Part shown: positions 46,168-58,217 of the stretch, piece by piece
How the letters are laid out: the number at the start of each line of letters is the position of its first letter
How positions within the stretch are numbered: position 1 is the stretch's first letter
Assembly: GCA_034401135.1 (NCBI GenBank)
Contig: JAWZSP010000001.1
Location: 2,852,001-2,916,000, forward strand
Direction of reading: 5' to 3'
Length of the DNA stretch: 64,000 nt
Source of the DNA: Volutella citrinella
Lineage: Eukaryota; Ascomycota; Sordariomycetes; Hypocreales; Nectriaceae
The notes under the pieces: generated by a model
Seen by the model: only the letters and a program-made list of their open reading frames with translations
Told to the model about the DNA's origin: nothing
Databases searched by the model: none
Position numbers and translations under genes: made by a program

Positions 46168-49100
46168 TGAAGAGCGAATGCGGGTGCTGAAAAGGCGTTT
46201 CGATGCACAGGCGCTCAATTCGTCACTCGTCACACTGCCGTCCGTGGCAAGCAAGCCAAGCGATGAGAAGCTTGGGGCGGATATGCCAACCGCGATCCGG
46301 CTCGCTGGGTGACGGAATGCGATCGTCGGTCTCGCTTCCCGGGGCTTAGTGGAAGCTAGAGAACTAGAGTGAAGCCAAGCAGAGCTTCTCAAGTGGGCGC
46401 AGAGGCTACAGAGCAAGCAAATGTCCCGTCGTGACGGAAAGCGCGTGACGGCGACGGCCAACCCAGCGTGCTGGTAAATTGGCTTCACGGCTGGGAAAGA
46501 GCCAGCCAACCGCGGTGTAAGTGGGATGGCGGCGGGAAGGGCGAACCGGCCGGCCTTGCTGATTGGCTGGGGCAGCTGTTCCAATTATCGCCGGCGGGCT
46601 TCGTTAAAGCGGCGGCACAGCCTACTCCAGAGCGAACGGACAAGCACAAGCACCAAAAGTGGTGAGCAGGGGAGCGACAAGGATTTGTGGTTTGGGGCTT
46701 TGGTCCTCTTTTTTTCCTTTTTTTTGGCCCTCCTGCTCTGTCCTGGGGGAAGGGTAGGGGGGGGGTAATCCCGGTCACGTCTTCGTGTCAGGGAGGTGTT
46801 TGGGCCGTTGATGGCGCCTGGGCGGGTTGCTGGCCCAGGTGGTCGGTGAGGAATGTGATTCGACGAGCGAGCACACACGGCAGCTACAGCACGAGGGTCG
46901 GCAGCCTTGGGTCGTCCGGAAGGGGATTGATCTTGGAGAAGGATCGCAGGGCGGAGAAGTGCCGAGAAAATGAGCCAAGGTAGGTAGGCGATGACAACCA
47001 GGCGATGAGGGGGCGGTGATCCGTGGCGAGGACACGGCTGGGCCACAGTCGACGGTGGAATGTGATTGTGACGAGACCAGGACTTGGGTTTGGTAATAGT
47101 TGCTAGTCCTAGCAAGCGGGGGGAGGAGATCGCTTCTCAAGGAGGACGAGGGCGGTGGTGAGGCCGGTTAGTCGGTGAGTAGGCTATAGCCAAGGCAGGT
47201 TAAGGCAGTAAGACCGGACGGGGGGAGTCTGTTGGATGCTCAACCAACAACCAACACGATGCGGTTCACAGCAGCAGGTGAGCTGGCAAGCAAAGAGGCC
47301 CAACCACAGCAACGAGGACAAGATCGCCTGATCAACAGGTCGGGAGAGGGAGAGAAGAGAGGAGAGAAGGGGAGAGCTGTTGGTTGTTGACCGTTGGCTC
47401 TTGGCTCTTGGCTGTTGGTTGATGATGATGTCTGTTGGTTCCCTTGAGCGTCAATACAGCTCGTATTTATCAAAATCTGGCAGAGAGACGGATGCCACGC
47501 AGCCGCCTCCCTCAACTCCATGCTTTGCTCTGTCCCCACGTCGAGCTCCTGCTCCATGGATTCAAATCTCCCATCTCCCAAAATTAGACGTCCGACTCCA
47601 TTCTGGCCACGTCCCGGGCTGCCGTCTCGAGCAGCGCGCGCCTACTCTGCTCCGGCAATCTCGAGGAGCAACCAGATCCTGTGGCGGCTCGCAGACACGG
47701 CGGTCGTCCCCTCGGCCACCCAGAGCCTGTGGCTGGCAGCAATCGACCATCAGACTTGTCCCTCCCCCCGTTATCCCTCCACACTCGCACAGCCTCCACA
47801 CGGTCACACTCCACAGCAGAACGGGAGCGCGCGCGCCAGGCGAGTCACGTCACGAAGCGGCCACGGCCCATGAGCCGTCAGCTTCTCCCAGCCAGCCAGA
47901 CGGCGAGGAGCTCGGGGGGTGTGCCGGGGGACACGCGAGCCGACAAGTGCCCTGCCCTCTCTGGGCTGGCCTCGCAACCTCTCGCGCCTACTGGGGAGAA
48001 GAATGGCATAACGGCCGTTGCTATAGCCTCTCTGTGCCGTGTTGCAGGCCACCGCGCAGGCCGCGAAGCTAACGTGAGAAGCCATGGATGCCATGGGTGG
48101 TGGTGACTGGCAATCCTCGAGTGGATGGTGATGCCGTCGGCTGATTCGCCCAGACGTCACCCCTGGTCTGGTTATAAGCGCCGTGCGGCCCCTCAAGCCC
48201 CCAGTCGCCAACCATGGCCCACCCCAACAGGGCCACGCCAGGCCCGACTGGCGCCCGCGAACCAACCAACGACCGCGTCGCTGCGCCAAATCCTCCTCTC
48301 GTCCAACCTCTCTTGCACTTATGCGCCGCCCATCCCTGGCTGGCTGCTGCCCTGATGCATCTCTCATTCGTCTCGATCAACGCTAGGAGGCACTTTGCTT
48401 GCCGCTGCCGCCGCTCCCTCGACCAGCCAGTCGCGATTTCTCCGTCACTCAGCATCAGCAGCAGCAGCGGCAACTAGAGGCGGTCACGAGAATAGCCACG
48501 CACACGCCCCTCCAGTTCAACCAAGAGGTTGGTTGCCAGTATCCATGGATGTCTTCGGAGTGGACGATTGGCCTTGTTCATACCAGCCATCGGCCGAATT
48601 ACCGTCATGGTCAATTGGGGCCCAACATGCATATCTCTCCTGTCATGTTGGGCAGAGAGTGGCCCAGCTTCCTTTTGCAAAGCGCGGAAATGCTTCTTTA
48701 GGCGTCGTTTTATTCCATCATTGCTCGCTCATAGTCCAATGGTCGAGCGCCAGCCAGAATCCCCCGCCCCGGCCATGTCGTAGGCTTGCTCTTCAAGTGC
48801 CAGCTTGAAAACAGCTCATTGCAACGCGGCCATGTGGAGGAGTTTGATGTGGCTCGTAGCAGCCGCCGGTGCAAAACCACACCCCCATGGCCTAGTAAAC
48901 AAGGCCGTCTGGCGGCACCATCGCCGTGAATTATTCCCTGTGTAAGCGCGCGGGAAACTGCCTGTGTTCCTTAAATTTGAGATCCATCCTATGCCGAAAA
49001 ATCCACCTATCTCGAGGCAGCGGTTAGAGCGATGGCGAGCGGGCTGCACCAAGCCACTCGTTTCCGGGTCCACAGACGACTTCGCAACGGCCCATGGCCG

Positions 49101-49663
49101 GCGTAGGCGTCATTGAATCGATGGATGCCAGAATGTGATGCAAGAGAGGTTTCTTCTTGGTTCTAGTTGTTCCGGAAGCGACAAGTTGTTTCGTTCAACC
49201 GCATCGACGGGCATCAGCAGATGCTGATTGGTTTCGTAGAGCGAACCGCTGCCCCCAGCACAGCATCATGCATCAAGAGGAAACGCTTCACTGGAAGCCA
49301 GGGCATCAAGGTAAATAAACATGATGACCGGCCTAAAGTAGCAACTCGTAATTCCCGTGGGATGCTGGTACCCGTCGACCAGAGTCTTCGATGCCTGGAG
49401 TTCAATCTCACCAGCCAGGAGAACCCTGAGCCACGGAAACCGGCCAGAATAACCCAGTTCCTTCTCAGTGGAGTAGATTTTTAGTCCCATCTGCTTCTTT
49501 TTGGCCACATTTGTATCTTTTACCAGAACGAGACATGGTCAGTTCCAATGCAGAGTGATGGCCCATCTTTCCCTGATGCCAGCAGATACCATGATCAGAC
49601 AACTCGGGCTTTTCCCCATCCGACTCACCAAAGTCTTTTCCCAAAATCCATCGTGATATTACA

Positions 49664-50147
49664 TTATAACCACGTCTTAAAGAACTTGCCCCGAATATTG
49701 AAGCCCAAAGGTTTCTCCCTCTTGGCACCGCAGGATTTCCCTGGGCGCAGACTACACAAGCATGGCGCTTCTAGCGAGGACGTCTCGGGGTTCGCAAACT
49801 CCTCGTCATCAACAGGCGCAGTCAGTCTATAAGATGGTCTGCCGTGCCGGCTAGAAAATAATACGTTTGACATGTCCCAGTACGGGCCCTCGTTTCGCAA
49901 GTTTACTCCTACGTTGATGATTGAAGCTCGAGACCCCGAGGTTTTCAGCATCTTAATCATAGCGCTCCCACAAATCCTCCTGTGGCAGATGATTCCCATC
50001 ATATAGTGAACGAGGGTGCGGTATCTCCTATACTTCTTGGAGTTTATGCATGCGTTGCATGGGAACACTCCCCCCTGGACAACCATAGAGGACAGATCAA
50101 GACACACGGAAGGTCTTGAAATCTACACCAGGCTTCGCGCAATCACA
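49664..50147 (-). pseudogene. Decayed Cys-rich (DUF3716-like) domain relic
   Basis: On the minus strand, two fragments in different frames resemble the halves of the fungal DUF3716 zinc-type motif. The first (50147 downward) reads CDCAKPGVDFKTFRVS and then stops. The second (open to 49664) reads MVVQGGVFPCNACINSKKY followed by RRYR. The second keeps C-x-x-C followed by eight residues, and then has Tyr where the family has its next Cys. A TGC-to-TAC change would explain this. The first has CxC in place of CxxC. A frameshift or lost bases separate the halves. The surrounding DNA is visibly A+T-richer than the flanks, consistent with a mutated relic. Family membership comes from memory of the motif and is tentative, and chance similarity is possible. 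Confidence 0.33.
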
Positions 50148-50199
50148 TATTTCAGCAGTGAATAGATACTATATTGTTCTTTTCATAATGGCCCTCTCA

Positions 50200-53100
50200 C
50201 CCGAGGTCACATGTACATTAATTTGTGGTCCATCCCCAGGCTCAACCTTGAGAAGCGAGGGGGGCAACTCAGGAGAATGGTGACTACCTAGTTGGTGCTC
50301 GAGCTCCTATGGGCTGCTCCTTGAGGAACTCCCAGCAACTGCGTAGAAATTGCATCAACATGCGCTCAGGGCTATGCCTAGTGCTTTGCCAAGTTCAGAG
50401 TCATGCTTCACGACCGAAATCCACCGGAGCCATGGAGCGTACAGGATGGTATCAATTACGCGCCTGTCTCTCACCAGCATTCGCCGAGTATCCGTGTGAT
50501 TGTCTCTCCCAATTCTTCAAGCTAATTGGGTTCAACATCAAAGTCAGGCAGTGGGCGGTCCACCCATTGATGCTCATCAAGATCTACAGACTACATCCTA
50601 TTAGTATGGGCATCGCGAGCACTGCGGGCCACAACTATAAAACCCATCTCCGTGACAGATACCCTGACGCCAGGGACTTAGGGACCACTACCTTCATCAA
50701 GGTTGCAGGGCAACAGATACTGCATTTTCTCATGGTGTCGGACGATACAAGTGCCCTGCAGTGTAAACAGACTGCAGCCATGCCGTCGGTGACGACTGAT
50801 GTGACCATTGTGTCCCCTTCATCAGCTGACCGATTCTGGTGCTTTGTCGGTGCATGGAATGTGATCATTAGAGTTGTCGGGGCATGCTTAGCTACCCTAG
50901 TTTGAGCACACTCGCGGAAGCCGTCCCAAGGCCAGATCATGTGCGAGAGTTTCGTCAAAGTTCCGCCGTTTCGTCGAAATTCTGCATGGCGCAGTGGGGA
51001 TACAAGCTGCCGGCAGCCTCATTAAAGTCCGTCTCGACAGAGCCACGCGCACATCTTCGCTCCCGAGGGCGTCGCCTTGCAGCCGCCTGCATCGGCCATT
51101 TTGTGGCCCGCCGCCCTGGCCGATGGATGGTGTAAGATGGATGGTCGTCCCATGCAACCCAGCACCCTGCCGTACATCTCTCCGCTCCGCCATCGCAACG
51201 GCCGTCTCCGTGCCGTGTGGAGGCAGTGGTCAAGGCGGCCAGGCTCCATAAAATGAGGGACTCCACAGTTACAAAACTTGGTGCGGCTACGGAGTCACGG
51301 CCACAGAAAGAGACAATGGCTGACGTGCCGCGTGCGATGCGGGAATCAAGTCGGAGCAAGGGCTTTGAGTTTACCGGACAAATGAGGCCCTCTGTTGACG
51401 AGGAACAGGGCGCGAGAGCGTGGGGGGGGAGGGGAATGAAGGGGTGTGAGGGCATAGGCAACGAAGCGGCGAGACAACGCGAGCGCAGTCGTTCTTTGCC
51501 TGGGATCCCCAGGATTCGTGGGATCGCAACGCAGACGTCGTTGAATGAGAGATAGTCATATCTCACCGTCTAGCGGGATGACGGCGTGCAGTCTTGCCAA
51601 TTGCCGGACGATTCGATAAACAAAACCGCCCTCAGAATCGCGTGTAGGGTAACCGAGGTGCAACATTGTGGATGGTCTCAGGCGTCGCATAACAGGGAAG
51701 TAGTGTCTTCAATGCTCGTTGGTTGATATATTCAATTGTAAGAAACGGTTCCGTGGTCGTTTGGTAGCTAATACCAGCCACCGGGTGGCGATCATTTGGA
51801 TACTGTGCTGCGTTTTCCAGCATCAGAGGCCGTATAATTTGTTCGGCGGGCGGCTCATTCACACATGCTTTCGCAGCTGAGCACAGCGAAGACAGTTCCT
51901 CGCCCTAGCACGGCAGCGGCTAGCTTGTTCTCTGAAAGGGTACGTGCTATGCCAGTTGGCCAGTCGGGAGGGTTACCTCGCAGATGAAGACGGACCAAGG
52001 GCCGCAATGGCGTTGCCTCGTGAGCCTCAGCTCCAAGCTCCAGGGAAACCGCCCACGGCAGATTGTTCTATGCCGCGATGACATCGCAACGGAGGAATCA
52101 TCTGACGGGGTGTCCCTGGCCTCCAGGAACCCTCCTAAGCCTGTAGTCCCATGAGGCACGCAGGTATGTCGCAGGGCGGGTGGCCCCGCTCCGCCGCCAC
52201 CACCATCACCATCACCGTGGCCATCACCATGCAGCCATCACAGCTGGAACATCACAGTGGCATGAGTGGCTCGGCAACGCGACGAATCCCTATCAAAACA
52301 GAGCAACGATAGCGCTCCGCTCTTCAATACGGAGAAGGGGGGAGGTCGGAATAGACAGCAACGTCACACCCTCCGAGGCGGTCTACGGAGCAAACCATTG
52401 ACGACATGAGACGCCACAAGTGAGATATGCCAGCACCGCAGCTTCGAAGATGCGCACGACGTGTAGCTTCTCCACCTGAGGCCCCCTCCCCCCCTCCAGT
52501 AAGAACCGTGAAGCGAGCCAAGTCATTCCTATACACCCAGCTGTTGTCCCGTATTGGCCGTCTCTTGATGGCCGAGCCCCCTGCGCTTTGTTGGTTCATT
52601 CGTTGGCCAGCAATCACCGGAGTTCGTTGCCTTGTCCCCTAGGGTCAAGAACCAACACGGGCTCGGGCCTGAGCAAACAAGAGCCACTCACCGACTTTGG
52701 GGTCTCGTTACGTTCGAATCGACCCAAGTGTGACGGAAGTCTGACTCTGCCGTGAGTCAGGTGCCCTCTGCATGGCAATGCAGCCTTAGGGGGAAACCGA
52801 ACCGCCCGAGATAATCATCGACGGACTTGTACTTTGGAGCCTGGGACATCTGGGTTTCGACCCAGCCTCTCTGTATGTTCCAGATACATAGCCAGGATCA
52901 GCGATCGGATCATGGCTCACACGCGAGAAGTCGAGAAACGGCGATACAGGAAAAGCCACGAAACGGCCTAGATCCTGCTAACGCACACATGGAACGCCAA
53001 TAGTGACACAGAAAAGGTTGGACCACCATGGCCAAGGTTGGTGGCACCCGCGTTGTGCGTTGTGGAGGCGACTGCGACCGCCGCGGGATGTGCATCACGT

Positions 53101-56100
53101 GGACGGGCGGACCCAGCCGTACCGTCTTACTCTGCGCCATGGCGGCGCCGGCACCCACAACGAGGTTCGCAGCCCAACCGAGCCCAGGATTAAATCCAGC
53201 CCAACGGCCTCTTCGTGCATGAGGAACGCAAAGCAGCTAGCGTATTGGCAGCTTCTGCCAGACAAGGCAAGCACCCAAAGCGAATGGGGCATACAGTCTT
53301 TCTGGGCGGGCAAACCAACAGCAGCACCCGAGTGGATGATGGTGGGCGGCTCAGTGCCCTACGCAGTGCATAGAGGTAGTATCAATAGCTGCCTTGGACC
53401 CTCAGCCGCAACATCACTGGCGTGGGCAAGTCACCGCCGCCAAGTCCGAAGTGGTTTCTTGCGGCTGGTGAGCTCTAGCTCGCCCATTTCCCTGCCTTTA
53501 GGCTCCCAAGCTCCGAAATGGGCATGCTAGTTAGCACACAGACACACACCGTCAATTACCTCGGGGCGATCGAGGATCGATCGTGGCGATGACATGGCCT
53601 GGGCAGACGGCGAGACGTCGTGTTATTTGGCTGCTGCCGCCAGAGTGGGAGCACTCTTTGACACTCGCTGGGCTCGCTTGCTGCCACACACACTGTGCGC
53701 TGTCCGTCCTGTGGGCTGTGATCCTCCCTCGTGTGCGTGTCTGCGTGTCTGCATGTCTGCCTGCGCTGCGAACCTGAAGATGGCAGGCCCAGAGGAGGCG
53801 GTCTGGGGGGAGGGGCGTGTGTGTGATGTGATGAGGAGCCACCGGCGTGGCGTTAAAGGCCCACGGGCCCAAACGACCCAAGTCCGCGCGGAATACGACG
53901 GTGCTGGTGAATCACCGTGAAGATAGGTCGCCATGCGCGCTTCTGACGTTGAGCCTTTGGGATCTCAAATAGCTTGCGTGTGGATGTGGTTGACGATGGT
54001 AGGATGGGGATTTGAACAGTAGCAAGCATCCAGTAGGCGTCGCTCCATAACACAGTCAGTGCACTGTCTATGGCAGCTTGACACAGCAAGTAGAGAGGCA
54101 GCAGCAGGCCCCCCAAACCTAGGAGCTTTGCAGGGTCATCAAACTGGTCTGGTGCGAATCAATGCTTGTGTGAGAAGTGAGGGATGGGCAAAAACCCCGC
54201 AGCTCGCCCCTGGGTGCATGGGTCGCGGTCTTTCCAAAAAGGGACTAACGCCCCAGGGAGGCCGCGAGGAAAAAAGCCGCGCCACTTCTTTTACTCCATC
54301 ACGTCATGCCCGCAAATCAAAACCCAGGTCCTGTGCCAGCCACCATGGTGCCCCACCAGGGGGGCTCAGTCAGCCAGTCACATGTGTTAAAAGACTCTGG
54401 GTCCGCCTCTCAAATCACCTCGTCGCATTTTCTTGTCCTCCTCGCGGCCTCTTCTCCTCCACGGCCAATCATCCAGCTGCTCCTCCACTCGACGAGCAAT
54501 CAGATTCGTCCCAGCGTCGAAACACCCTTTCTGATCGCTGGCCATTCAGAGCGACTCGACTAATTGGATCCCGATCCCGCGCAAAACGCCTTGTCGATTC
54601 GTCAAAGACAACAAGCTTCCAGAGCCTGGGTCGCCATTCGCTCAGTCGCCTTTCCAGCTCCCCAAACGGCAAACCGCCCAAGCAGCCCGCCCTCTGAGCT
54701 CCCTCCCGCCAGGTGCCCGCCCGCCCACTGAACTTTGGCGCGCTCTTGCACCCAGCTCCCAGTCACGACGAGAGCTTCAAATCCGTCTTCAGGCGCGTCT
54801 GCCAACGAAGAAAGCCAGCAATAGGGCATCGAAACACTGCTGCATCAACGTGCGTCTACTTTCTTCCTCCTCTGCCCCTTCATTCCGTTGTCCCCTCATC
54901 ATATCATCTATGACGCCTTTCTCTCATATCTCACTTCACCCATTCACCCAAAATGTACCCCGTCCCGTCCGTTACGCGCCACGAGACCGTTCAGTGCACT
55001 TGTTTATGTGAACCCTGCTCGACGCGTCCCGAGCCCCATGGCTCTCCGCCCTGTGCCCTCACAGAGACGCCTTTCCCTTTCCCTCCTCATCTCGGCCTCT
55101 GGGTCTTTTCGTCTTAGTCTACAGCCCCGTCGTCGCCCGCCACACAATCACACTCGTCCTCGGCCACCCGAGACAGTCCGCCCCCAACTAACCCACTCCC
55201 AGCAGCAGCAAATCAGCACGCTTTTCTCGCGTCGCCCTTTCGACCTCTCTCAACATCGCGACGACTGAGGCCTATCATCGTCGCCAGCTTCATCCTCATC
55301 GCTCTATTGGCCGCACTGTTCATCAGGTGACAATCTGCACCTGCGGATCCCGATTTTACCCCAGATCTCTGGCTTGCAAGCTGCCCTCTGAGAGGTCTGT
55401 TGCGATAAGAGCTTTGGCTCTCCCGTCCTCTAGCTGCTCGACGCCCCTGTGCTTTCGCAGCCGCGTCAACGATTCCTGTTGCGCGCCGCCAAAAAGGTAT
55501 GTAGGCCCTTTCAATCTATCTATTCCCACCACCCAAGCCTTCCTTTTCTATTTCCTACTCTTGCGATTCTTTGTCTCGCCCTTCCCTCATCTCTCCTCTC
55601 CTATCTTCCCTCCTTCAGACAAAAGAGCCTGCAGCTGTCGTTGGCGAAAAGCTGTGGTGCGTTATCGCATGTGCAAGCAAAGCCTGTATTGTGCTATTGT
55701 TGTCTTATGCCGCGTTGCGCCTTTCAAAGGCAAGCGCCCACCGGCCGGGCAACTCTGTTGTACTCCGCATAGGCACTGCATCAGCAACGTTTGACACAAC
55801 CGCCCACCCTTTGTCTTCGATGATTCACCATGTTCACCAACTCGGGTTGATTTTCTATTATGCCTCATTCACTCCCTGCTCGCTGCTTCCGAAACGTCCT
55901 CGATTGTTATTCCTCTCGCTGACGCCACGGATGTAGCGCTGCAACTCCGTCTGACAGCCCTCCAAAATCCCTGACTGGTGAACACCAGCCTCCCTGTACG
56001 TGCCGCATATCTCTGCTGCTTCGTCTCTTTTCTCTTGCCTTGTGGTTGCGGTGACACCAACACGGTAGCGTTGTGTGTGTGCGACGAGGCTGCTTGTCCA

Positions 56101-56736
56101 CATTGACCTGCCCGATTCAAGGCATTACCCACCCAGCCACCCTTCCTCTCACTACCCTTCCTTCCAGCATTGCCCACCATCATCTGTCCTTTCCCCCACG
56201 GCTCGGGGCCATCGGTGTGCTGCTAGCGCAGTGTCGCCAGTCCCTCTTCCGCTGCGAAACGAGAATGCACACCCGGGCCTCTCAATTCTCTTGGTCCAGA
56301 ACGCCCAGGTCTGGCGATGTTAGTTGTCCGATACCCCGCCCTGGCCTCAGTGTTGCACAACACAGGGCTGGGATCCAGAGTCCTGGTCCACGAGTCAAGT
56401 CCTTGTTGCCAACCAACTGACGCGCCGCCCTGCCCTGCGTCCTCGAAGCCTGTAGCGCTTATCTGGAGATGCGGCCCCCCATGAGCCCAGGGTCTTGTCC
56501 TTGACAGCGGCGCGATCAGCCTTGATTCGCCTCGCACCGGCCTTGGATGAGCTTGAAGCTGGGCTCGCGTGGTGGGCGAGGTGGGCCTGCCTGTTGCATG
56601 TTCCGTCATGCAGGCGCTGCCAACGCATCAACAGCAGTGTGTGGCTTCGAGACGCGCGCCCCAGCACCGCGTCCTCTGCTGACCGGGACCCCCCTGCCCC
56701 GTTTATTTGCCTTCCCCCTCCCATCCCGGCCTGGCA
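50200..56736. other. Gene-poor region upstream of hapB
   Basis: About 6.5 kb without a supportable gene. The plus-strand frame at 50309-50905 is the longest near its left end but has no recognisable domain and lies in the A+T-richer island. A His-like CAC/CAT-rich patch lies at about 52195-52245. From about 54400 the plus strand is strongly C+T-rich up to hapB, suggesting distal promoter or leader sequence. A GTATGT donor near 55496 and TTCAG acceptor near 55618 could be a leader intron. Confidence 0.45.
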
Positions 56737-57269
56737 TATAATCTCGAACTAACGCGTATGGTTGGACAGAATATCATCCAACGCACCTCGTCGTTGATTT
56801 CGACGCGGCGCCTTGCTCTTTGAAGACTCGAGCCTCAGTCTTGTTCGCACACTCACGTGGACCGTTGACTGTGTTTCTACATCCTCAGCCACCCCTGACA
56901 GCGACCAGCCACAACATCAGCCCGCATATGCCCCAGTCAACCATCTGAGCGACGCTCTAGCCCAATCCTGTCTGCCAGCTCATCCGCGCATATTCTATAG
57001 GCTGTTCAGCAATCGCCTCGCAAAGGCCTCCCAACTGCAAGTGCCCAACCAGAACCCAAGCGCTCGGCGACGGCCATTAAACCCCCACAATTCGCTAATC
57101 GGGTCTCGTCCTTTGCAGCTATTCGTTATCTGCTTTGTTTGGCCCTCACTGCCGCTCTCTGCGCCCCTAGTGTTACCGAATTGCCATTTGAGCTTCTATC
57201 GCAAGTGACGAATTGCATTAGAGCAAAGGCAAATTGCCGTCAATCAATTCCCCTTGACGTCTCCCTTGT
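56737..57269 (+). promoter_or_regulatory. Candidate hapB core promoter and leader
   Basis: TATAAT at 56737-56742 is followed by about 530 bases to the hapB ATG at 57270. Two short upstream ATG frames lie inside: 21 codons at 56758-56823 and six codons starting near 56924. The transcription start is inferred. It may also lie further upstream in the CT-rich tract. Confidence 0.35.
56758..56823 (+). promoter_or_regulatory. Upstream ORF (21 codons) before hapB
   Basis: ATG at 56758 opens a 21-codon frame starting MVGQNIIQRTSSL, ending with TGA at 56821-56823, about 450 bases before the hapB start. It is the kind of leader element that could tune HapB translation. It would be in the mRNA only if transcription starts upstream of 56758. 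Confidence 0.3.
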
Positions 57270-58217
57270 ATGATGGAGTACGGTCAATACTCGCAGCAAC
57301 AACAGAACACACATTCAGGTTACGCAAACTCGACCGCTGGCAATAGTATCACCTCACCAACCAGTCACAACGTCAATCAGCACCCAGTGCAAACTTCCCC
57401 CAGCGTCTCATCTCAACAACAACCAGGCCAAACTCAGGGACACAGCATGTATCAACCTCAGTACGGCGTACCACAGCAGGGTATGCAGCAGGTGCACTAT
57501 GGCATGCCTGGTATTCAGGCCGCCGCCATGGCTGCAACTGCTGCTGCGTCTGGGTCCAATTACGGCTACATGTCGTCGGACCCAAACATGCCCCAAAGCT
57601 CGCCTCGAATGGCTGGTGCCAACGCAAAGAAGGACAGCCGACAGTCCCCTCGCATGAACAACATCTCGCAAATACCCGGGCGTCGTATGAGCCAGGTCAC
57701 AAGCCCCGGAGTCCCGAATGCGCCAGCCATGATGAACCACTCCGCTGCTCGGCCAGGCGTTGCCCCTCCGCCGATGCCCACCGCTCAGATGCAACATAAC
57801 CAATCCCCAGAGGTTGCCGTTAACGGCGGTGCCGTCGAAGAATCTCCTCTCTACGTCAATGCTAAACAGTTCCACCGCATCTTGAAGCGCCGTGTCGCGC
57901 GTCAACGGCTTGAGGAGCAATTGAGGCTGACCTCCAAGGGCCGGAAACCCTATCTTCACGAGTCACGACACAACCATGCCATGCGCCGACCTCGTGGCCC
58001 GGGTGGCCGATTCCTGACGGCCGAGGAAGTGGCAGCCATGGAGCGCGATGCCGGCAAGGGCGGCGATGGCAAGGATGAGGGCGTTGACGGTGCTGCTCCC
58101 GCAGCCGGGCCTACGGGGACTAAGCGCAAGTCTGACGGCGAAATCGAGAGCCGGAACAAGAAAGCTAAGACGGACACAGCGAGCCCGAAGGACGATGATG
58201 ATGAGGATGATGGTTAG
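57270..58217 (+). CDS. hapB: CCAAT-binding complex subunit HapB (NF-YA/HAP2)
   Basis: The sequence-specific subunit of the heterotrimeric CCAAT-binding complex (HapB/C/E), which controls iron, respiration, redox and secondary metabolism genes in filamentous fungi. It is a single frame of 315 residues. The N-terminal 185 residues are Gln/Ser/Met-rich. The NF-YA core spans about 190-255: EESPLYVNAKQFHRILKRR is the helix that binds the HapC/HapE dimer, then a linker, then KPYLHESRHNHAMRRPRGPG, the DNA-contacting part, then GGRFLTAEEV. The tail carries a likely nuclear signal (TKRKSDGEIESRNKKAK) and an acidic end (DDDDEDDG). The start ATG is the first of two adjacent ATG codons. No intron is needed. 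Confidence 0.96.
   Translation: MMEYGQYSQQQQNTHSGYANSTAGNSITSPTSHNVNQHPVQTSPSVSSQQQPGQTQGHSMYQPQYGVPQQGMQQVHYGMPGIQAAAMAATAAASGSNYGYMSSDPNMPQSSPRMAGANAKKDSRQSPRMNNISQIPGRRMSQVTSPGVPNAPAMMNHSAARPGVAPPPMPTAQMQHNQSPEVAVNGGAVEESPLYVNAKQFHRILKRRVARQRLEEQLRLTSKGRKPYLHESRHNHAMRRPRGPGGRFLTAEEVAAMERDAGKGGDGKDEGVDGAAPAAGPTGTKRKSDGEIESRNKKAKTDTASPKDDDDEDDG

Larger units (their letters stand above)
45382..49150 (-). promoter_or_regulatory. Long pyrimidine-rich 5' region of the hypothetical gene
   Basis: On the minus strand this region is CT-rich for about 2 kb (roughly 45400-47400), a composition common in fungal leaders and promoters. It includes a 19-base homopolymer and a GGAT microsatellite. A long minus-strand frame at 45730-46584 is Pro/Ser/Leu-rich because of the composition and is not considered a gene. 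The transcription start is not visible. Confidence 0.4.

Noticed and set aside
45730..46584. 284-codon minus-strand frame rich in Pro, Ser and Leu
   Set aside because: It lies in CT-rich leader sequence, crosses a homopolymer, has no domain, and three overlapping frames look equally open.
50309..50905. 198-codon plus-strand frame in the A+T-richer island
   Set aside because: No recognisable domain. It could be part of a dead element, but I cannot support a product.
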